64,000 bases of DNA from Lojkania enalia (taxonomy: Eukaryota; Ascomycota; Dothideomycetes; Pleosporales), in assembly GCA_010094045.1 (NCBI GenBank), contig ML986626.1, positions 243,570 to 307,569 of the forward strand, in the 5' to 3' direction. Below, piece after piece: positions 1-12,830 of the stretch (position 1 is the stretch's first letter; every line of letters starts with the position of its first letter). Below the pieces are notes generated by a model. The model was not told where the DNA came from, did no database searches, and was given only the letters and a program-made list of their open reading frames with translations. A program made the translations under genes and the position numbers.

Positions 1-3000
1 GTGGCTTATTATCAAGCTCAGGAGCCTCCTCGCGCGTCACCGTGGGTCTGCGGAACGCATTCCGTAATCGACTCATTGTATGGCCTGTTTGTGGAGTTGC
101 TGGTGGAACGCTGCTGCGGCTTTGGGAAGACTCCATCCGTGCCAACATAGCCGCTGAGGTGAAGTCATTGCTTGCCTCAAAACTCGGCCGTACGCGATCC
201 ATAGACATCCTGGCACGATCGTAGGACGGGCGTGGACGATCCAAGGATATTCGGTGGGACGGGATACCTTCTATCGAACGACGAAATGTGTAGTCGGTAC
301 TATTGCTGCCATTCTGGCTTCTAGGATTGTGCGTGGTAGCAGTTGGAGCCACAGAAGGCGGGTAAATCGGCCGGATGTCATCATCTCCAGCTTGGGCGTT
401 GGCAACCTTGTATTTTGAAGGAGACTCTGTCGATGAGACTGAAGCACCCTTCTTTGGTGGTGGAGGGGTATAAGAGTCGATCTCTTTCAAATAGTCAAAC
501 TTGCCGAGTTTGACCTGTTCGCGGATGATATCAACATCGAGAGGAAAGTAAATCTTCTGAAGTGACTTTGCAGTAAACCGCGGGAGCAGGCAGATAATCG
601 ACGCTACCAGGAGAACTGCCCAGAAGACCAGAGATCCGTACACTTCGGAAGCAGCCTTGTAGAATTGAACGCTTGAAGAGAATGACGTGTAGATTCCGGT
701 CCACGCCCAAATGAGTAAGGTACTAATGACGACGATCAAAACCATCAGCCAGTCCCATCTGTAGGTGTTGAAGAGAACGTAGAAGTTGGCGACAAATACA
801 GCGATGGTAGCCACAAAGATGCCCATTCGCTTTAATTCGTCGAGACCGAGCCCATTCGCAGTGTTGAAAGTGGCTGGTGAGAAAAGGAGGTACACCATGA
901 AGAATGCGATGGCGGACTGATAAATACCATCCACCATATACATCCTAGCCCTCGTTAGCTTTAATATGAAACGCACAGTCTATGCACTTACCAGAACTTG
1001 GGCTGAGTCCATTCTTTTCTTTCAATGCCTCGTCGGTAAAGCTGAGGAACAGCCAGAGACACTTTGTCATCAACGTCTTGGTCCAATACACCCATCAGAA
1101 TGACGGGAAGGGAGGTGAACGCAAGATTGAACATCACAATGTAGCTATAGTCGAAAATATATTGGCTGTCGAAGTTGGTGTATATTTGATACCAGAACAA
1201 GGAGAAGGTCCAAACAATATTCTGTGTTCTTTGTGAGTGTCAAAAAGATGCCTCTGGGAGAATGACTGACCTTGTAAAAGAAATTTGCGATTGTTTCTGC
1301 AAGTCTTCTATAAGACCACCGCCCATGGACAAGAACGAGACGCGTGAGGAAGCGGAATTGACCGATAGCGTAATCTGAGGACATAACGGCAGCGCGGCCC
1401 TCTAAACCAGCAATACCAACGCCCACGTGAGCTTCTTGAATCATAGCGACATCATTGGCGCCATCGCCGATGGATAGAGTAAGACAATCAAGTCCTGTCT
1501 TTACCATGTTGACAACAGCAGCCTTCTGGCTGGGACTGACTCTGCAGCACAAAACCGACCGGCACTGTTTGCAGAGAAGAAGGAATTTCCTCTTGATCGA
1601 GTCATCAAGAACAAGTTTTAGTGTGTCTCCATCAATGATGATAGCATGAGTGGGTGGAGGCGGTTCGTGGTCGTGTTGCGCGGCATCCAGTTCTTGCTGC
1701 GATCCTGTCATACCGAAGATTGCCAGCTTCTCATCCAGCATGGCCTCGGCCGTCGCTAAGCTCTGGTCATCTACTTTAAGGACTAGAAGATCCATATCAT
1801 TGTTGAGCAGATTGCAAGAGAACCCGATATTGATGGCTGTTTCCACTTTGTCACCGGTCAGAACCCAGAGCTTAATACCTGCTCTTCCAAGCAGAGAGAT
1901 TGCGTCAGGAACACCGTCTTGTAACCTATCTTCAATAGCGGTTCCGCCAAGAAGCCAGAGTTGATTCTCAATACGATCGGAGACCTCTTCTAGTTTCTCC
2001 TCGCGGCCAGAAACAGCGTTAGCGGCAATATCATAGTCCTTGTTCCATTCTTGATACTCTTCCTCGGAAATCTCCCGCTCAGCAATGCACAGAGTACGAA
2101 GCCCTTCCCTAGCAAACATTTCGAGATGCTCTCCTGTTGTAGCGCGGAGCTCTCGTTGTTGACCTTGTATCAACCTCGAATAAATCATGCTATCCGCTCC
2201 TTTGCAGAATAACACAATCTTGCCATCCGGCATTCTGATGATAGCACTCATGCGTTTGCGCGTGGAATTGAATTCCAACGTGTTTAGGACTTGGTATCTG
2301 CGTTCTTCACCCAGGACGTTTACGACGAGACGGTCATCTTCTCGGCCAACGAGAGTGAAACCTACGTCGCGTGCTGTCGCGACCAATGCAGCTTCGTCTG
2401 GGGATTGGGCCTTGAATTCAATCTTTGGTGGATCTCCCGGAGTCCTTTCGGTGATAACTGTATGGCAAACAGCCAAAGCAACCATAAACCTTTCGCAGGC
2501 CATTCTTTGCTCGTGCCCTGAATCTCCAGCAAGATCGGAAATGTAATCCGGGGCAACGAATGTCAGATCTTCATCTTTTAGGTAAGGGTTATCATGCATC
2601 CTTCTTATGTCTTCAATCATTCGCACACGATCGCGTGCGATTTGTTCATGTGCGCGGGCACTCTCCTCTTCCACGTTGATGCCCTGTCTTCGCTGCATGC
2701 CAGCCTGCGCTTCAGTGTACGCTTCTCCATATGGGACGCCGTTGACAGTGCATTTCTTGAACTCCATAACGTTCTGCGTAAGGGTACCGGTCTTGTCGGA
2801 GAATATATACTCGATCTGCCCAACATCATCGGAAATGTTCCAGGATTTCGGGGTACAAGGATAATCAATCTTTTCATAATACATCAGGACATCGCTGTAT
2901 ATGAAAACGGCTTGCAAAGTGCGGATAATTTCCAGAGTGATGTAGAGGGAAATGGGTACCAAGTTTTGGAAGAGGATTACTCCAGCCCAGAATGCGATAA

Positions 3001-4681
3001 CTCCATCTAGCGAAGGTTTGCCATTGCCATAAGACCCGAATTCGAACAAGGCGTGTGACGTATCATCCTTGGCCCAAAATACCCCTAGAACAATACCGGA
3101 TACCAGACACATGAAGAACAGAATGATGAAGTTATAAACGACATTCCAGTTGAGGTCTTTGGTGATTTTGGCACGTTTGCTGGGAGTGATGCCGGAGTTG
3201 ATCATAATTTTAGTTTCTTCACCCGTAAACGCCACCACACCAAGCACCCATTCCGTGTTCCGAAGCTGACTTCCTCGAAGAAGGAGATTGTTGATTGTGA
3301 TAGGCTCCGCCATATCGTAGGGTGTAGCGTTAGGATCCTTGGCATTGTGTTGCTTCCATCGAATGACGGCATTGTAGGAGTACAGGTTTGAATGGGGTCC
3401 TTCACTCTCAATGATAAAATCAGCTCTCTCGCAATGGCGAGCATGCTTTACATCTCGGGTACAGTGTAGAGCGTTGCGGACCTTGAGATTCGTCTCGCCG
3501 TCCAGATTTTTGGTCTCAACGTAGCAGGCACCGTCTTCAGATGACGTGGAAAGGACCACAACATCAGCAGGGATTTCCTCATCGTTGTAGAGACGAACAA
3601 AATCGCCCACCTGGACATTCTTCCATGCATCTTTCTTGAAACGAGCCTTGTCAGGAGTCGTTTTGAATGGATCGATCACACTACCCCAGAATTTTTGCTC
3701 AGTTGGAGTCTTTGTGTCGGAGCCAGAGACTCTAGCTTGATCGCCCTCCCGCACATGCATCTGTCCTCCGAGGTTGACTGCGTCGGCCGGCGGCGACTGG
3801 CCAGGCAATGGGGAAGGAACCGGCGTCATCTGGACATCCTCATCGCCATGGCCATAGTACGACAAGACGGAAGCCCGCCTCGTGTCGATGGAAGGCCTTG
3901 ATTCACCCTCCGTGCCTTCCTTCCCTTTGGGAGCTTTCCTATCCTTCCACTGTCTCCAGACCCAAACAATGGCTCTTGAGTTCGCTTTCTTGAACTTGCG
4001 CCACATTGACACGGTATCCTCAGCCGTGTTCACATTATTGAACTCGACCAGCCGGTGAACGGGTGCATTATTGAGCTCGTTGTCGAGAACCGTTCGTCTC
4101 CAATCCTCAATGGCGTCTTTAATGGCGGTCACAGAAAGAATAACGATCAGAGGGACTGCATTAAGGGCTGGATTAGATGCTCCAAATATTGAGAATACCT
4201 AGACAAGGCAAAGGTCAGCGGAAAAAAAAAAAAAGGGGAATGGAGGGCGGCATACGCCTAAAATAATGATGAACAAAAAGTACACGTTTGCGATGTTGTG
4301 GAACTGGAACCAAAGGTTCTTTGGGATAAAACTTAACGGGGTGTACTTGGCTGTCCGTATTTTGTTTCGCGCGTAGTGGGCTGTCGGGTGGCCATCTTCG
4401 TCGCGCTCCGACGGAGGAAGCGGGATATTAAAGTATACCCGTCGTCCAGGATCCTGCTCCTCGCTATCTGCCTCAGAGCTCTCAGCATCTGTTGGTCCAG
4501 CCTCCTTGCCTAGCGAATCCCTCTTCTTCTCTCCTCCTGAGCCTATCCTCCGGTGCAGCCGCTCTTTCAGCGACTGCCTTTTGCTGTCAGCCTTCGGGCC
4601 CTTTGCCCGATGCGTTGCCCAGCGTATCCGCTTCACGGGGTTTGTCACTTCGCTGTCCTCCGTGTACGGCTGGATGGCCAT
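1..4681 (-). CDS. DNF1: Phospholipid-transporting P4-ATPase (flippase), Dnf1/Dnf2 class, 3' end cut off
   Basis: Type IV P-type ATPase that moves aminophospholipids from the outer to the cytosolic leaflet of plasma and endosomal membranes, usually with a Cdc50/Lem3 subunit (family knowledge). Exons on the minus strand: 4681-4256, 4198-1271, 1221-992 and 944-1, with introns of 57, 49 and 47 bp whose phases agree. The start is ATG 4681; the frame can be extended only to a GTG. Visible motifs are the P4 actuator motif NLDGET, the phosphorylation motif DKTGT (2783-2797), [12 protein letters not shown], and the hinge [19 protein letters not shown]. The N-terminal stretch [17 protein letters not shown] is typical of Dnf1/2 and includes the first membrane segment. 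About 1511 codons are present; the frame is still open at base 1, in a Ser/Arg-rich tail. Length and motifs fit Dnf1/2 better than Drs2 or Neo1. It is divergent from the gene at 6353. Confidence 0.93.
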
Positions 4682-6352
4682 TGTCACGGCAGTTCGTTTG
4701 TGCAGACGGGCGATGTGCGGAGGGGAGCGGCTGAGCTCGCTAGTTCACCGGCCTCAGCCGGGAAGGCCTTTATGCCGCAGAGAGAGCCAATTCGCCTACG
4801 TTGATGGGAGCGAGGAAGCTGAAGTGACGATATTCGCGAGTTCCTGGGAGTGAAGTCGACACGGTTTCGAAGGGGGTTGAGGCCGGCGGGCGTTACCTTT
4901 CCGGCTAGGGCGCGGGCGGGTATTATGATATCCGGGGTGCGAGAGCGAGCGACGTTGCCCTGGGCGGAGGAACACCAGGACGCGCGGGGAGAGCCAACTA
5001 TGGAGAGCGCGATGGGGAGCGACGTTCCGACGTGCAAGTTTGTTGTTGACGGGGAGATGTTAAGCCTGGGGCATGCTGCGGTGATTGAAGAGGATAGGTG
5101 GCGGAGGTGCAGGGCGCTGGGCTGTTCAAGGCTCTTGGTCGATGCGTTTCTGTTGCTGACGGAGCAGAGTGGCAGCGCAAAGGCCCGCCGCGCGCAATAA
5201 TACCCACAGCCCTGAGCCCTAGAGCCGGAGTTAGGGGCCTATGACTCTGCGGAACGACGCTCGATTGCCCTTGTAGGCCTGGGCCACTCTGGCAGCTCCC
5301 GCAGCTTCCGGCTCCCGAGTCTATGACCGGTCCGGATAGCTTCCTGCGCAAATCTCCAAATCTACGGACCAAGCAGAAATTTGCTCTCTTGGTAATACGC
5401 ACACCGACCGCTGTTGCAGCCGTCGTCTCTGGGAATCGCAGGCGGAGGCAGCGAAAGAATCCTCCTGTCAGCCTCTGCCAGGAATGAATGAGTGAATAAT
5501 GGATGAATGGGCACCCGCCTAGACGGGCGCAGCCAAATCTTAGCTCAGGGTCCGCCACTATGTCACGCTTTGCGACAATTGTGTATCTATAAATGCGTCG
5601 TCGCGGGCGCAGCAGCAACAGCCCCATTCCACTATAAGCAAATGGACGGTCATGCTGAGTGCATCAAGACAATTTGTGCGAGTGTAACAGGTTCGCAGTC
5701 ATTGCCATCTTGTTGCCTTCGAAGGGGCCCTATAATCACTCTGTATTATCCTAACCCCGAGCGTGTAGGGTGATTTGATTAATTCGCTGCCATCAGGGAA
5801 GGTGGAGTAGATCTCGCATAGAAATCGGGGACAAACGAAACCCGAGAGATGCAGGGGCACGGCGTCGGACTTGGACAATGCGAAACGTCGAAACGTCGCC
5901 CACCACTTGGAAGGGGAACACACGCTCGCACGAGACACCAACGCTACATACTGCGCGGCGGCAATGCAAAATGCAGAAGTACAATCCAGCGCGGATAGAT
6001 CTCGTATGCAACGCAAGGCCCGCTCCAGCACGTGCTATTATGAGATGAATAGGCGCTATTCGAGGTGTCGACGAGAGGACAGAGGAGACGAAGTAAAGAT
6101 GTTTGAGATTTTTCGAACAAATACAATAGGAGAAAGACAGTCCGAGACTGTTCTTCAAGCTAGCTTAGACCCTACCTAGATAACCTGGTAGACATTCACA
6201 CCCTACCAGAATAAATCCCGTGATCGACGTGTCCCTAGTTAGAAATTCCTAGCGCGTCTAGTAGCCCACTTTTCGCACCGCCACAACGCGAACAACGGCG
6301 CCAAGCATTCAGACTGACTACTCAACGCTCTTCCACCGGCTAGAGAACAGCC
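4682..6352. other. Divergent intergenic region, no gene seen
   Basis: About 1.7 kb between two divergently transcribed genes, so it should hold both promoters and 5' leaders. Frames of up to about 209 codons occur on both strands, but they overlap each other, are rich in Arg, Ser and Pro, and show no recognisable motif. I read them as chance open frames in GC-rich DNA. No repeat or RNA gene was recognised. Confidence 0.5.
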
Positions 6353-8755
6353 ATGCCGCCAAAGAGAGATATTCGTGACTTTTTTAAACCGACCCTTAAT
6401 TCGCAACCTCCACGGCCATCTACAACTACTCAGCGGACAGGTAATTTGGTTCCTACACAACAACATACAGAAATTTCATGCTTACTTGTGCCATTGTTCC
6501 TCAGTCACGAGTGCACCTGGAGAATGGGCTGGGAAAGACGACACATCCGCACCGACATTGGCCTTGTCAACCGCATCTGCAAAGGCTCCTCCTAATACCT
6601 CTGCTGTCGATCACATCGACCGTACAACCACAACAGCGCCGCCAACCACCTCGCAGTCATCAACGAACTCTGCCGGAAGTAAAAGAACTATAATAGACGG
6701 AGAACCAGTAGTACAGAACTCTGATTCCGACACGGACTCAGACATCTTAGTAGAGCTAGATTTCGGTATTAGGAAATCTCCGCCTCAACAACCTGTGGGT
6801 TCTAGGGAGAGGAGAAGACCACAAGAGGCCTATACTACGCGGTCAGCCGGATTGGTGTATATCCGTGATGATGGTCTACGGAAGCCTACAGATAATCAAA
6901 AAAGCTCTAAATTATCGTTGAGCCGCCTTGTCCAAGTCGCACAGAGAAGGGCGGAAGCAGAGCAGAAGATTGCGGAAGAGAAAGCAAACCTAGAGAAGCT
7001 AGTTGAAGAGCCCTCTACGTTGGAAGTGGCCATCAACGAGAAAGTGCTTGCTGGAATAGTGGATGCTAACGATGATGGTGATAATGCTAAACGACTGTAC
7101 CTTGCCATGCAACGAACTAACGCCCTTGATATCAAGTGTGCATTTCATATGTTTGGAGAAGAATCGAACCAGAGTTCCATTCACACTTCAGCATTTCCCG
7201 TACAGAGCTTGCCTAAGCATAGCTGGGTAAGCTGTCTTGAAGGTTCGTCTAGCCGTATATTCGTGCTTACTATGTATACTCACATAATGCAGACTCTTGG
7301 AATAGGAACCAAGCCTTTTTAAGCGGTTTTGCACAACAAGTTTTCCAGTTCCAGGCTCTACCGGAAGAGTTAGCTATTTGGTTGGTTGATCAAAGTATGT
7401 ACTCTTGGCGTTTGCATTCGATGAAAATTGCTAATTCTTATTTTAGTCAGTGTAGGGCAGAGCGAGGGTCTGAATATCAAATATATCCAATTACTTGAGG
7501 TCAGTAGCAATGAATTAAACCAAAGTCTTTATGGTCTTACTATTCGTAGACACATCCGCATCACCTGCAGGCAATTCTTACGCCGAATAAAATGAACAAC
7601 TTACTTCACAATATAGGCGTCGAAATGCAATGTATAAGCATGTTGCACGAGGTTATCCCTTCATTCGAAGCCCACGACAGTATGTTTTTCATGGTTTTCC
7701 ATGCCACACAATGAAGCTGATAGTGATAGCACCGAAAAGGCCACTTCCGGCCTCGCTGAGGTGGGTTGTCCGATTACTCCAGAAATCAGCTCAAAGGCTA
7801 GTAGTCCAGCAAATGAATTTATCAGAGCAAATCTGATTTGATTTTCCAGCCTATCCACAAAGTCTAGCATTCATGCTTTGTATCTTCTTTTCCTTCTATG
7901 CTTCGATGATAGCGTCATGTCTGATGCAGATACGTTACACGATGTTCAGGACGCCATAGAGTCCATCATGTGTAGCATATCAGTCGCTGAATTGACACCA
8001 GTGGTAAGCAAAGCTGCCCCCTACAGCGTCTGCGCATGCCTAATTTTCTCTGGCAGTTGAATGATCTTGTCCCAATACTGCTCGCGCGCATCACACATCC
8101 AGTTCTACAAAGCGGGCTTATACGGTCCTTGCCGGTACGTTCACCGTTAATGGCAAGCTTTCAGCGATACTTGGCCCTCTCATTTTTCCTCCACCCATCA
8201 CCTCTCAATGTCCCTCTACACAGCCCCAAGCTGCCTTCGCTCATTCATTCCCACCTGGAGACTTCACCTGCATTTATCATCAATAAAGATACCGACTACA
8301 CGGCTTTCACAGCGTGTCTAACCCTGCTCGACATCGGCATCGGCCCAGGTTTAGCAAATGTTCCCTACAGACCTTTATTCAGCCCCTCCGCATCTCAAGA
8401 GGATCTGGGGATAGGGCAATTGCTTAAGCCTTTATCATCGGAAGAAATCGCGTTCAACAAACAAGTGGACGCACTCGCACAGCACATCAAGTTACTCAGC
8501 AACAATATTGTTGAGGCAGGCGCCATCGGTGACCTCACCCGTCTGGACGCAAAAGACGGTAGTGAGAGGCTATACCACCGACTCGAAAACGCCGTACGAA
8601 TAGGTGGGCGCAGACTGAATAATATATTCGCCAATGAGAAGGATGAAGAAGGAAGTATGCAAAGAGTACTGGGAAGATGGCTGGGGCCAAAGTTCGGTAC
8701 CCAGGCGTCGAATGTGAATGGAGGAATTTCTAACGGTGAGGTTCGGGAAGGCTAA
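6353..8755 (+). CDS. Uncharacterised fungal protein with PCNA-motif-like N-terminus; frame interrupted by one TGA
   Basis: I do not recognise the family with confidence. Phase-consistent exons are 6353-6440, 6505-7242, 7293-7394, 7447-7499, 7550-7679, 7717-8003 and 8057-8755, together exactly 699 codons including the stop. The N-terminus MPPKRDIRDFFKP resembles a PCNA-interacting box (I-x-x-F-F), although the usual Gln is Lys. It is followed by a Ser/Thr/Asp-rich disordered region, a charged helical stretch (about 6900-7010) and a helical, Leu-rich C-terminal half that could be HEAT-like. A TGA at 7839-7841 (about codon 412) lies in the otherwise continuous frame of the sixth exon; I found no intron of compatible phase that removes it. 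It may be a real premature stop, a sequencing error or an unusual intron. A DNA repair or replication role is only suggested by the N-terminal motif. Confidence 0.6.
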
Positions 8756-9530
8756 AAGATAGGAAGGATTCGTCTATTCCGGATCTTTGTTGAGAGGAAT
8801 CACAATTATGATTTGATGTTGGTTGCGTTCTTACATGCATCACATATCTGCAATTGACCAGTTGAAAAGGGTCTTTACACAATAAACGATTTCTATGATA
8901 TTTCAATGAACACTACAAAGTGTACCACACCACTTTCAAAACCGTGCGTGTCCATGCGTCGTGCCCGCCGCCGCCGCCATTCTCCAACTCCACCCAACCT
9001 AACCCCATCAAGCCACCCTAACCCACACGGTAAACATCCATCCCTCGGGACAACCCATGCCCACACCCACCCCGCCAAGCCTAGTCTCGCCTCGCAATCT
9101 CCATCAGGGGGATCGCCAGGTACCATTCGCGCCCCAACGCGTCCACCAACGCGTCCCCCATCAACCCCCGTGCTCGTATTTCCAATCTCCCATCCCAACC
9201 CTTAAAACCCACCTCTAACACCCAAACTTCTGAAGGTGCCGCCCGCGGCTGGCTCGAAGCAGCAGTCGACGAGATTCGCCACCTCTACGCACATACACAT
9301 GTACTCGGATAGAGCGCGGATAGGACGGTGTGCGGCAGCGTTGTCCGATTGGATTATAGTTGGTATATACAATACATATTTACGTATGTGTGTAAGGAGA
9401 GATGTGTAGAACTCGTGATAAATTGTAGGGATAGGCAAACGTCACGGGCGACTTTCGCTCCGGAAATTATTTCACTCGCCCGACGGAACCAATCCGCGGG
9501 CCTGGAAACCCTTCGAGCATGACCACCCAC

Positions 9531-9565
9531 CCTATCCTATCCTATCCTATCCTATCCCATCCCAT
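9531..9565. repeat. CCTAT pentanucleotide microsatellite
   Basis: Five perfect tandem CCTAT units (9531-9555) are followed by two CCCAT variants. It lies in the 3' intergenic space. Confidence 0.9.
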
Positions 9566-9756
9566 ATATTCCATCCCTATCTCGCATCCATACATACACC
9601 CAGGATCTAACACACAAACATATGTACCCAGGTACCTGTACTCTGTATGCATTCGACCGCACGTGAACAGCCGTTCGACAGCTCCCAAATTAGCAACACT
9701 ACCCTTGTTTCCAGACTTCCCGCCCGAGAATAGATTGGGGGGGGAGGGAGCATGCT

Positions 9757-9800
9757 GCATTATTGGTGGGCATTATCGGTGGGCATTATTGGTGGACATT
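9757..9800. repeat. Three-copy 13-bp tandem repeat
   Basis: The unit is close to CATTATTGGTGGG; three adjacent copies differ by single bases (TTGG/TCGG, GGG/GGA), ending in CATTA. It is short and has no coding context. Confidence 0.75.
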
Positions 9801-10392
9801 AGGCCGACTGCTGTTGAGGCGGTGAGGCGCTCAGGCTGACCCGGTATCGGATAAGGGAATTAGTGGGGGGACCCCCGCGAAAGAGAGAAATTAGTTCGAC
9901 CTGGTGTGATTTCGGTGGCTTTTGACGGATAACGGATTGTTCCAGATGCCGGGTTTCGTACGCGACCTAGGAGGTGAGGGTTGGATATGCTGGCACGTGG
10001 GCTACGGAAAGGCACAGGACGGGAATGGGGCTTCGGGTTTCCCGCAGTCTAATCATGCGACTTTTTGTGCCTAGTGGGATTTCTTTGTGAGATTGATTTT
10101 TTGGTTTCTTCTTGTTGCAATGGATGCTATTGCTGAATTCTAAACATAAACGCTAAATGCAGAAAATCAGAGTATCAACGAAGCAAACAAAAATATGCCT
10201 TCACAACAACTCCAGCTCGCGCCGTTTACGGCCATTACTGCTGCGATTACAAGCTCAAGATCGAGTGGAAGAAGGCGTTGAGAGGAAAGAATAAATTGTC
10301 CAGCTCCATACCTCTCAGTTTTCCATCTCATGCCTGCAACTATTCGACCGCTTGCGCGCTGACTCTTCTCTAACTCACTCCGCTAAAGACTC

Positions 10393-11341
10393 TTACAATC
10401 CATCGAGACCATTCTTCTCATCAATGTGTCTGTACCTTTCCTGCTCTTGCCTATACTTAAGCACCATGGCCACGCAAAGAACTAGAATCACGTCCACGCC
10501 AACAACACCGAAAGCTGCTGTGAAGATTTTATCCAGGTACGAGTTCGCGAACGAAGAGAACTTTCCAATGCAAGGACCTTTGTCAAGCGCAACAATCGAA
10601 CTCGGGCAAATTGGATTCTGAGCGTCGTCATCCTTGGCGAATTTGATCGCGTCATCGTAACCACAGCAGTTGAACTACACAAGAATATCAGTTCAGCGTT
10701 CCAAGGTGGATTGCGAATCCTAGTTCGCACTAATCCCCATAGGATTTCCGCCTCTTGCTTTGCGCCCGCCCCGTCCGAGACGTAACAAAACAGGAAATGC
10801 AAGTCACATACCTTTTGCTGCAGTAGTCTCTGGGTGATTTCCGGCTGGCCTGACCAGATCTTGCTCAACTTGTTGCGTGTCGTCAGTGTCTCTACCCAGA
10901 CAGAAAGACCAAGACCCAGGGTAAAGGTCGCACAGAAGACCACGAGCCAGCCTTGGAGGCGGAGCCAGCCTCGATTTTGCGGCAGGAAAAAGGCAGGGAT
11001 GGACAGCAGGAAGGTGACGAAGATGAAGATAGCGTTGACCACACCGGCTGCAAGGTTGTTAGTGACAGTCCTCGAACGATGATACCCAAAGATACATAGG
11101 ACAATCAGCAGCCACAGTGGTGCCAGAGCATCGAAGCTGCATTTCCATGTGTTTCAATCGGGGGAATGGTCGTACCTGTCAACGGACACTGGTCGAGCAG
11201 CAAGTTTGGCGCAACGTTGTCAACAGTTGGTGTTGCCCGCATATTCTGCTCTGCAATCAGAGAGAAGCCCATCAGCAGCCCTCCACACATGGCAAAAAGC
11301 ACGTCGACGACGACGAATACTATCATCAGCTTGGACACCAT
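10393..11341 (-). CDS. PLS1: Tetraspanin, Pls1-like
   Basis: Fungal tetraspanin, a small four-pass membrane protein. Pls1 family members are needed for infection-structure or ascospore germination functions in several ascomycetes (family knowledge). Exons are 11341-11176, 11047-10812 and 10674-10393; introns are 128 and 137 bp, phases agree, and the product is 227 residues, close to the roughly 225 usual for Pls1. Transmembrane segments are near the N-terminus (KLMIVFVVVDVLFAMCGGLL), after CPLTAG (VVNAIFIFVTFLLSIPAFF), then LVVFCATFTLGLGLSVWV, and near the C-terminus. The tetraspanin CCG signature is present (FNCCGYDD) in the large extracellular loop, with further Cys in ICPSS and GPCIG. The hydrophilic tail is rich in Glu, Arg and Lys. 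Confidence in tetraspanin is very high; assignment to Pls1 rather than another fungal tetraspanin rests on length and topology. Confidence 0.88.
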
Positions 11342-12263
11342 CTTGATGGTGTTGCGGCGTCGTCCTCGGATGTGGTAGCACTTTCAACTGGGAGGAAAAG
11401 GGCTTCTGGCTTGACCAGGCAAGCCTTGGAGACGAAAGAAGGGAAGTCGAGTGCGGTGAGCCGTCCGGCGACTCTCGCAGAACGACAATTAATGCAGGAC
11501 AAATACGAATATTAGATACAGATACAGAGAAGTGAAGAGGGAGAGAGTGACAGGAGCTGCAGAAAGTAAAACGGCACGCGGAAAGAGGCTCAACGGCTGG
11601 GCATGGCAGCATTAAGAGACAGCCCGAAGGCGCGTCGCAGTTGGTTGAGGCGAGGCGGGCAGTGTTTCAGTAGTGTAGGAGCCGGCGGCTAGACGAATCA
11701 CAGGGCGCCAACGGCTGCGGTGGTTCGATGTTTGCAAACTGCGACGCCCGCGAGACACGGCGGCGGCAAGGCGCTCGCTGGCAACAGCGGATAGGGCATT
11801 GCGGGCGCGAGCGCGGGCGTGCGACGAGCTGCGCGGTGGTGATGCGACGGGCTGGATGGCAGATATCGCGACTCCCGCGTGGAGCAATGGCCCTGGTGTT
11901 GAGGTCGGTGAGGAGCCGGGGAGACGTGGGCCGGCACGGGCAGACGCCAGGGAGGGTTGGTGGCGCCTGCAGGTGAGGGCACGCTGCGTCGCTGGCTGGG
12001 GCGGCGAAACCGGCGACGGGCCAGGCTAGGCCGCGGCAGGCAAGCGCTAGGCCGATCCCGGCAGGCGGTATGCGTAGTCAGCGGGTAGCGCAGACTTGGT
12101 CAAGAAGCCGCGCGCAGGCAGGCCGCCCCACTGCGCTTTCCTGTGCTGTGCTGGCGGCGACGGGCTGTGATTGGCGGGGGCCGGGCCCGGCCCGCGCTAA
12201 GCCGACGCCATCCCCCAAGCGGCCTGGCCGGCTAGCAGGGCTGGGTGGGTGGGCTGGTGGATG

Positions 12264-12296
12264 GGCAGGCAGGCGGCAGGCAGGCGGCAGGCAGGA
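12264..12296. repeat. GGCAGGCAGGC-type tandem repeat
   Basis: Imperfect GGCA/GGCGGCA units run without interruption. Similar GCAG runs occur near 49186-49202 and 51422-51444, both upstream of another transcription-factor gene. Confidence 0.8.
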
Positions 12297-12780
12297 GACT
12301 CGGCAAGAAGTCGCTGAGCAGCTTCACGCGGCCCCCCAAACAGGCAATATCGCTCTCTGCCTGCGTGCCCGCCCGAAGCAGAACAGAACCAGCACCGCCA
12401 GCAAAACGCAACCACAGTTGGCGCCCCTGTCTCCTCTGTCACGGCACGCCCTGATGCACTGACGCACTGACGCACTGGCGGCCTCGCACACTCGCGCTGC
12501 TCGCGCTCACCTCTTGCCTGCGCTCCATCGCTCCCTGGCTGCTCGGTGCTTTCTGCTTGCTCACTCGCCTGTCCGCCGCTGCTGCACGCGGCTGCCCACA
12601 CGACACGGACGGCCGCCGGCGCTGCTTGCGACTAAAACTAACTGGCCGTGTCCCGATCAGCGATTCAGCGACGCAGCGAAGCCAGGGTGGTGAGCTCACG
12701 TTCCCCCAAGCGCACGCCCCCTGCCACCCACGGCTTTGGCAGCCCGTCCAGCAAGTCCAGTCCCAGCGCAGCGCGCGCCC

Positions 12781-12830
12781 GCCGCCGCCGCTGTTGCTGC
12801 TGCTGCTGCTGCCGCTGCCGCTGGCTGCAA
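12781..12830. repeat. GCC/CTG trinucleotide-rich tract
   Basis: GCC repeats pass into CTG repeats and then CCGCTG units. The tract is upstream of mcm1 and probably untranslated. Confidence 0.8.

Larger units (their letters stand above)
8756..10392. other. Convergent intergenic region with short tandem repeats
   Basis: Space between the 3' ends of two convergent genes. It holds a Pro-rich open frame near 8906-9205 that looks like low-complexity C-rich DNA, a CCTAT pentamer run (9531-9555) and a three-copy 13-bp repeat (about 9757-9800). No gene was recognised. Confidence 0.5.

Noticed and set aside
4998..5627. 209-codon open frame on the minus strand
   Set aside because: It is low-complexity Arg/Ser/Pro/Cys sequence in a GC-rich divergent promoter, overlapped by other frames, with no domain.
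11048..11175. Hydrophobic open stretch continuous with exon 2 of the tetraspanin
   Set aside because: The frame reads LAPLWLLIVLCIFGY, but no donor fits its phase and it would add a fifth membrane segment. The canonical 128-bp intron gives a four-pass protein of normal length.
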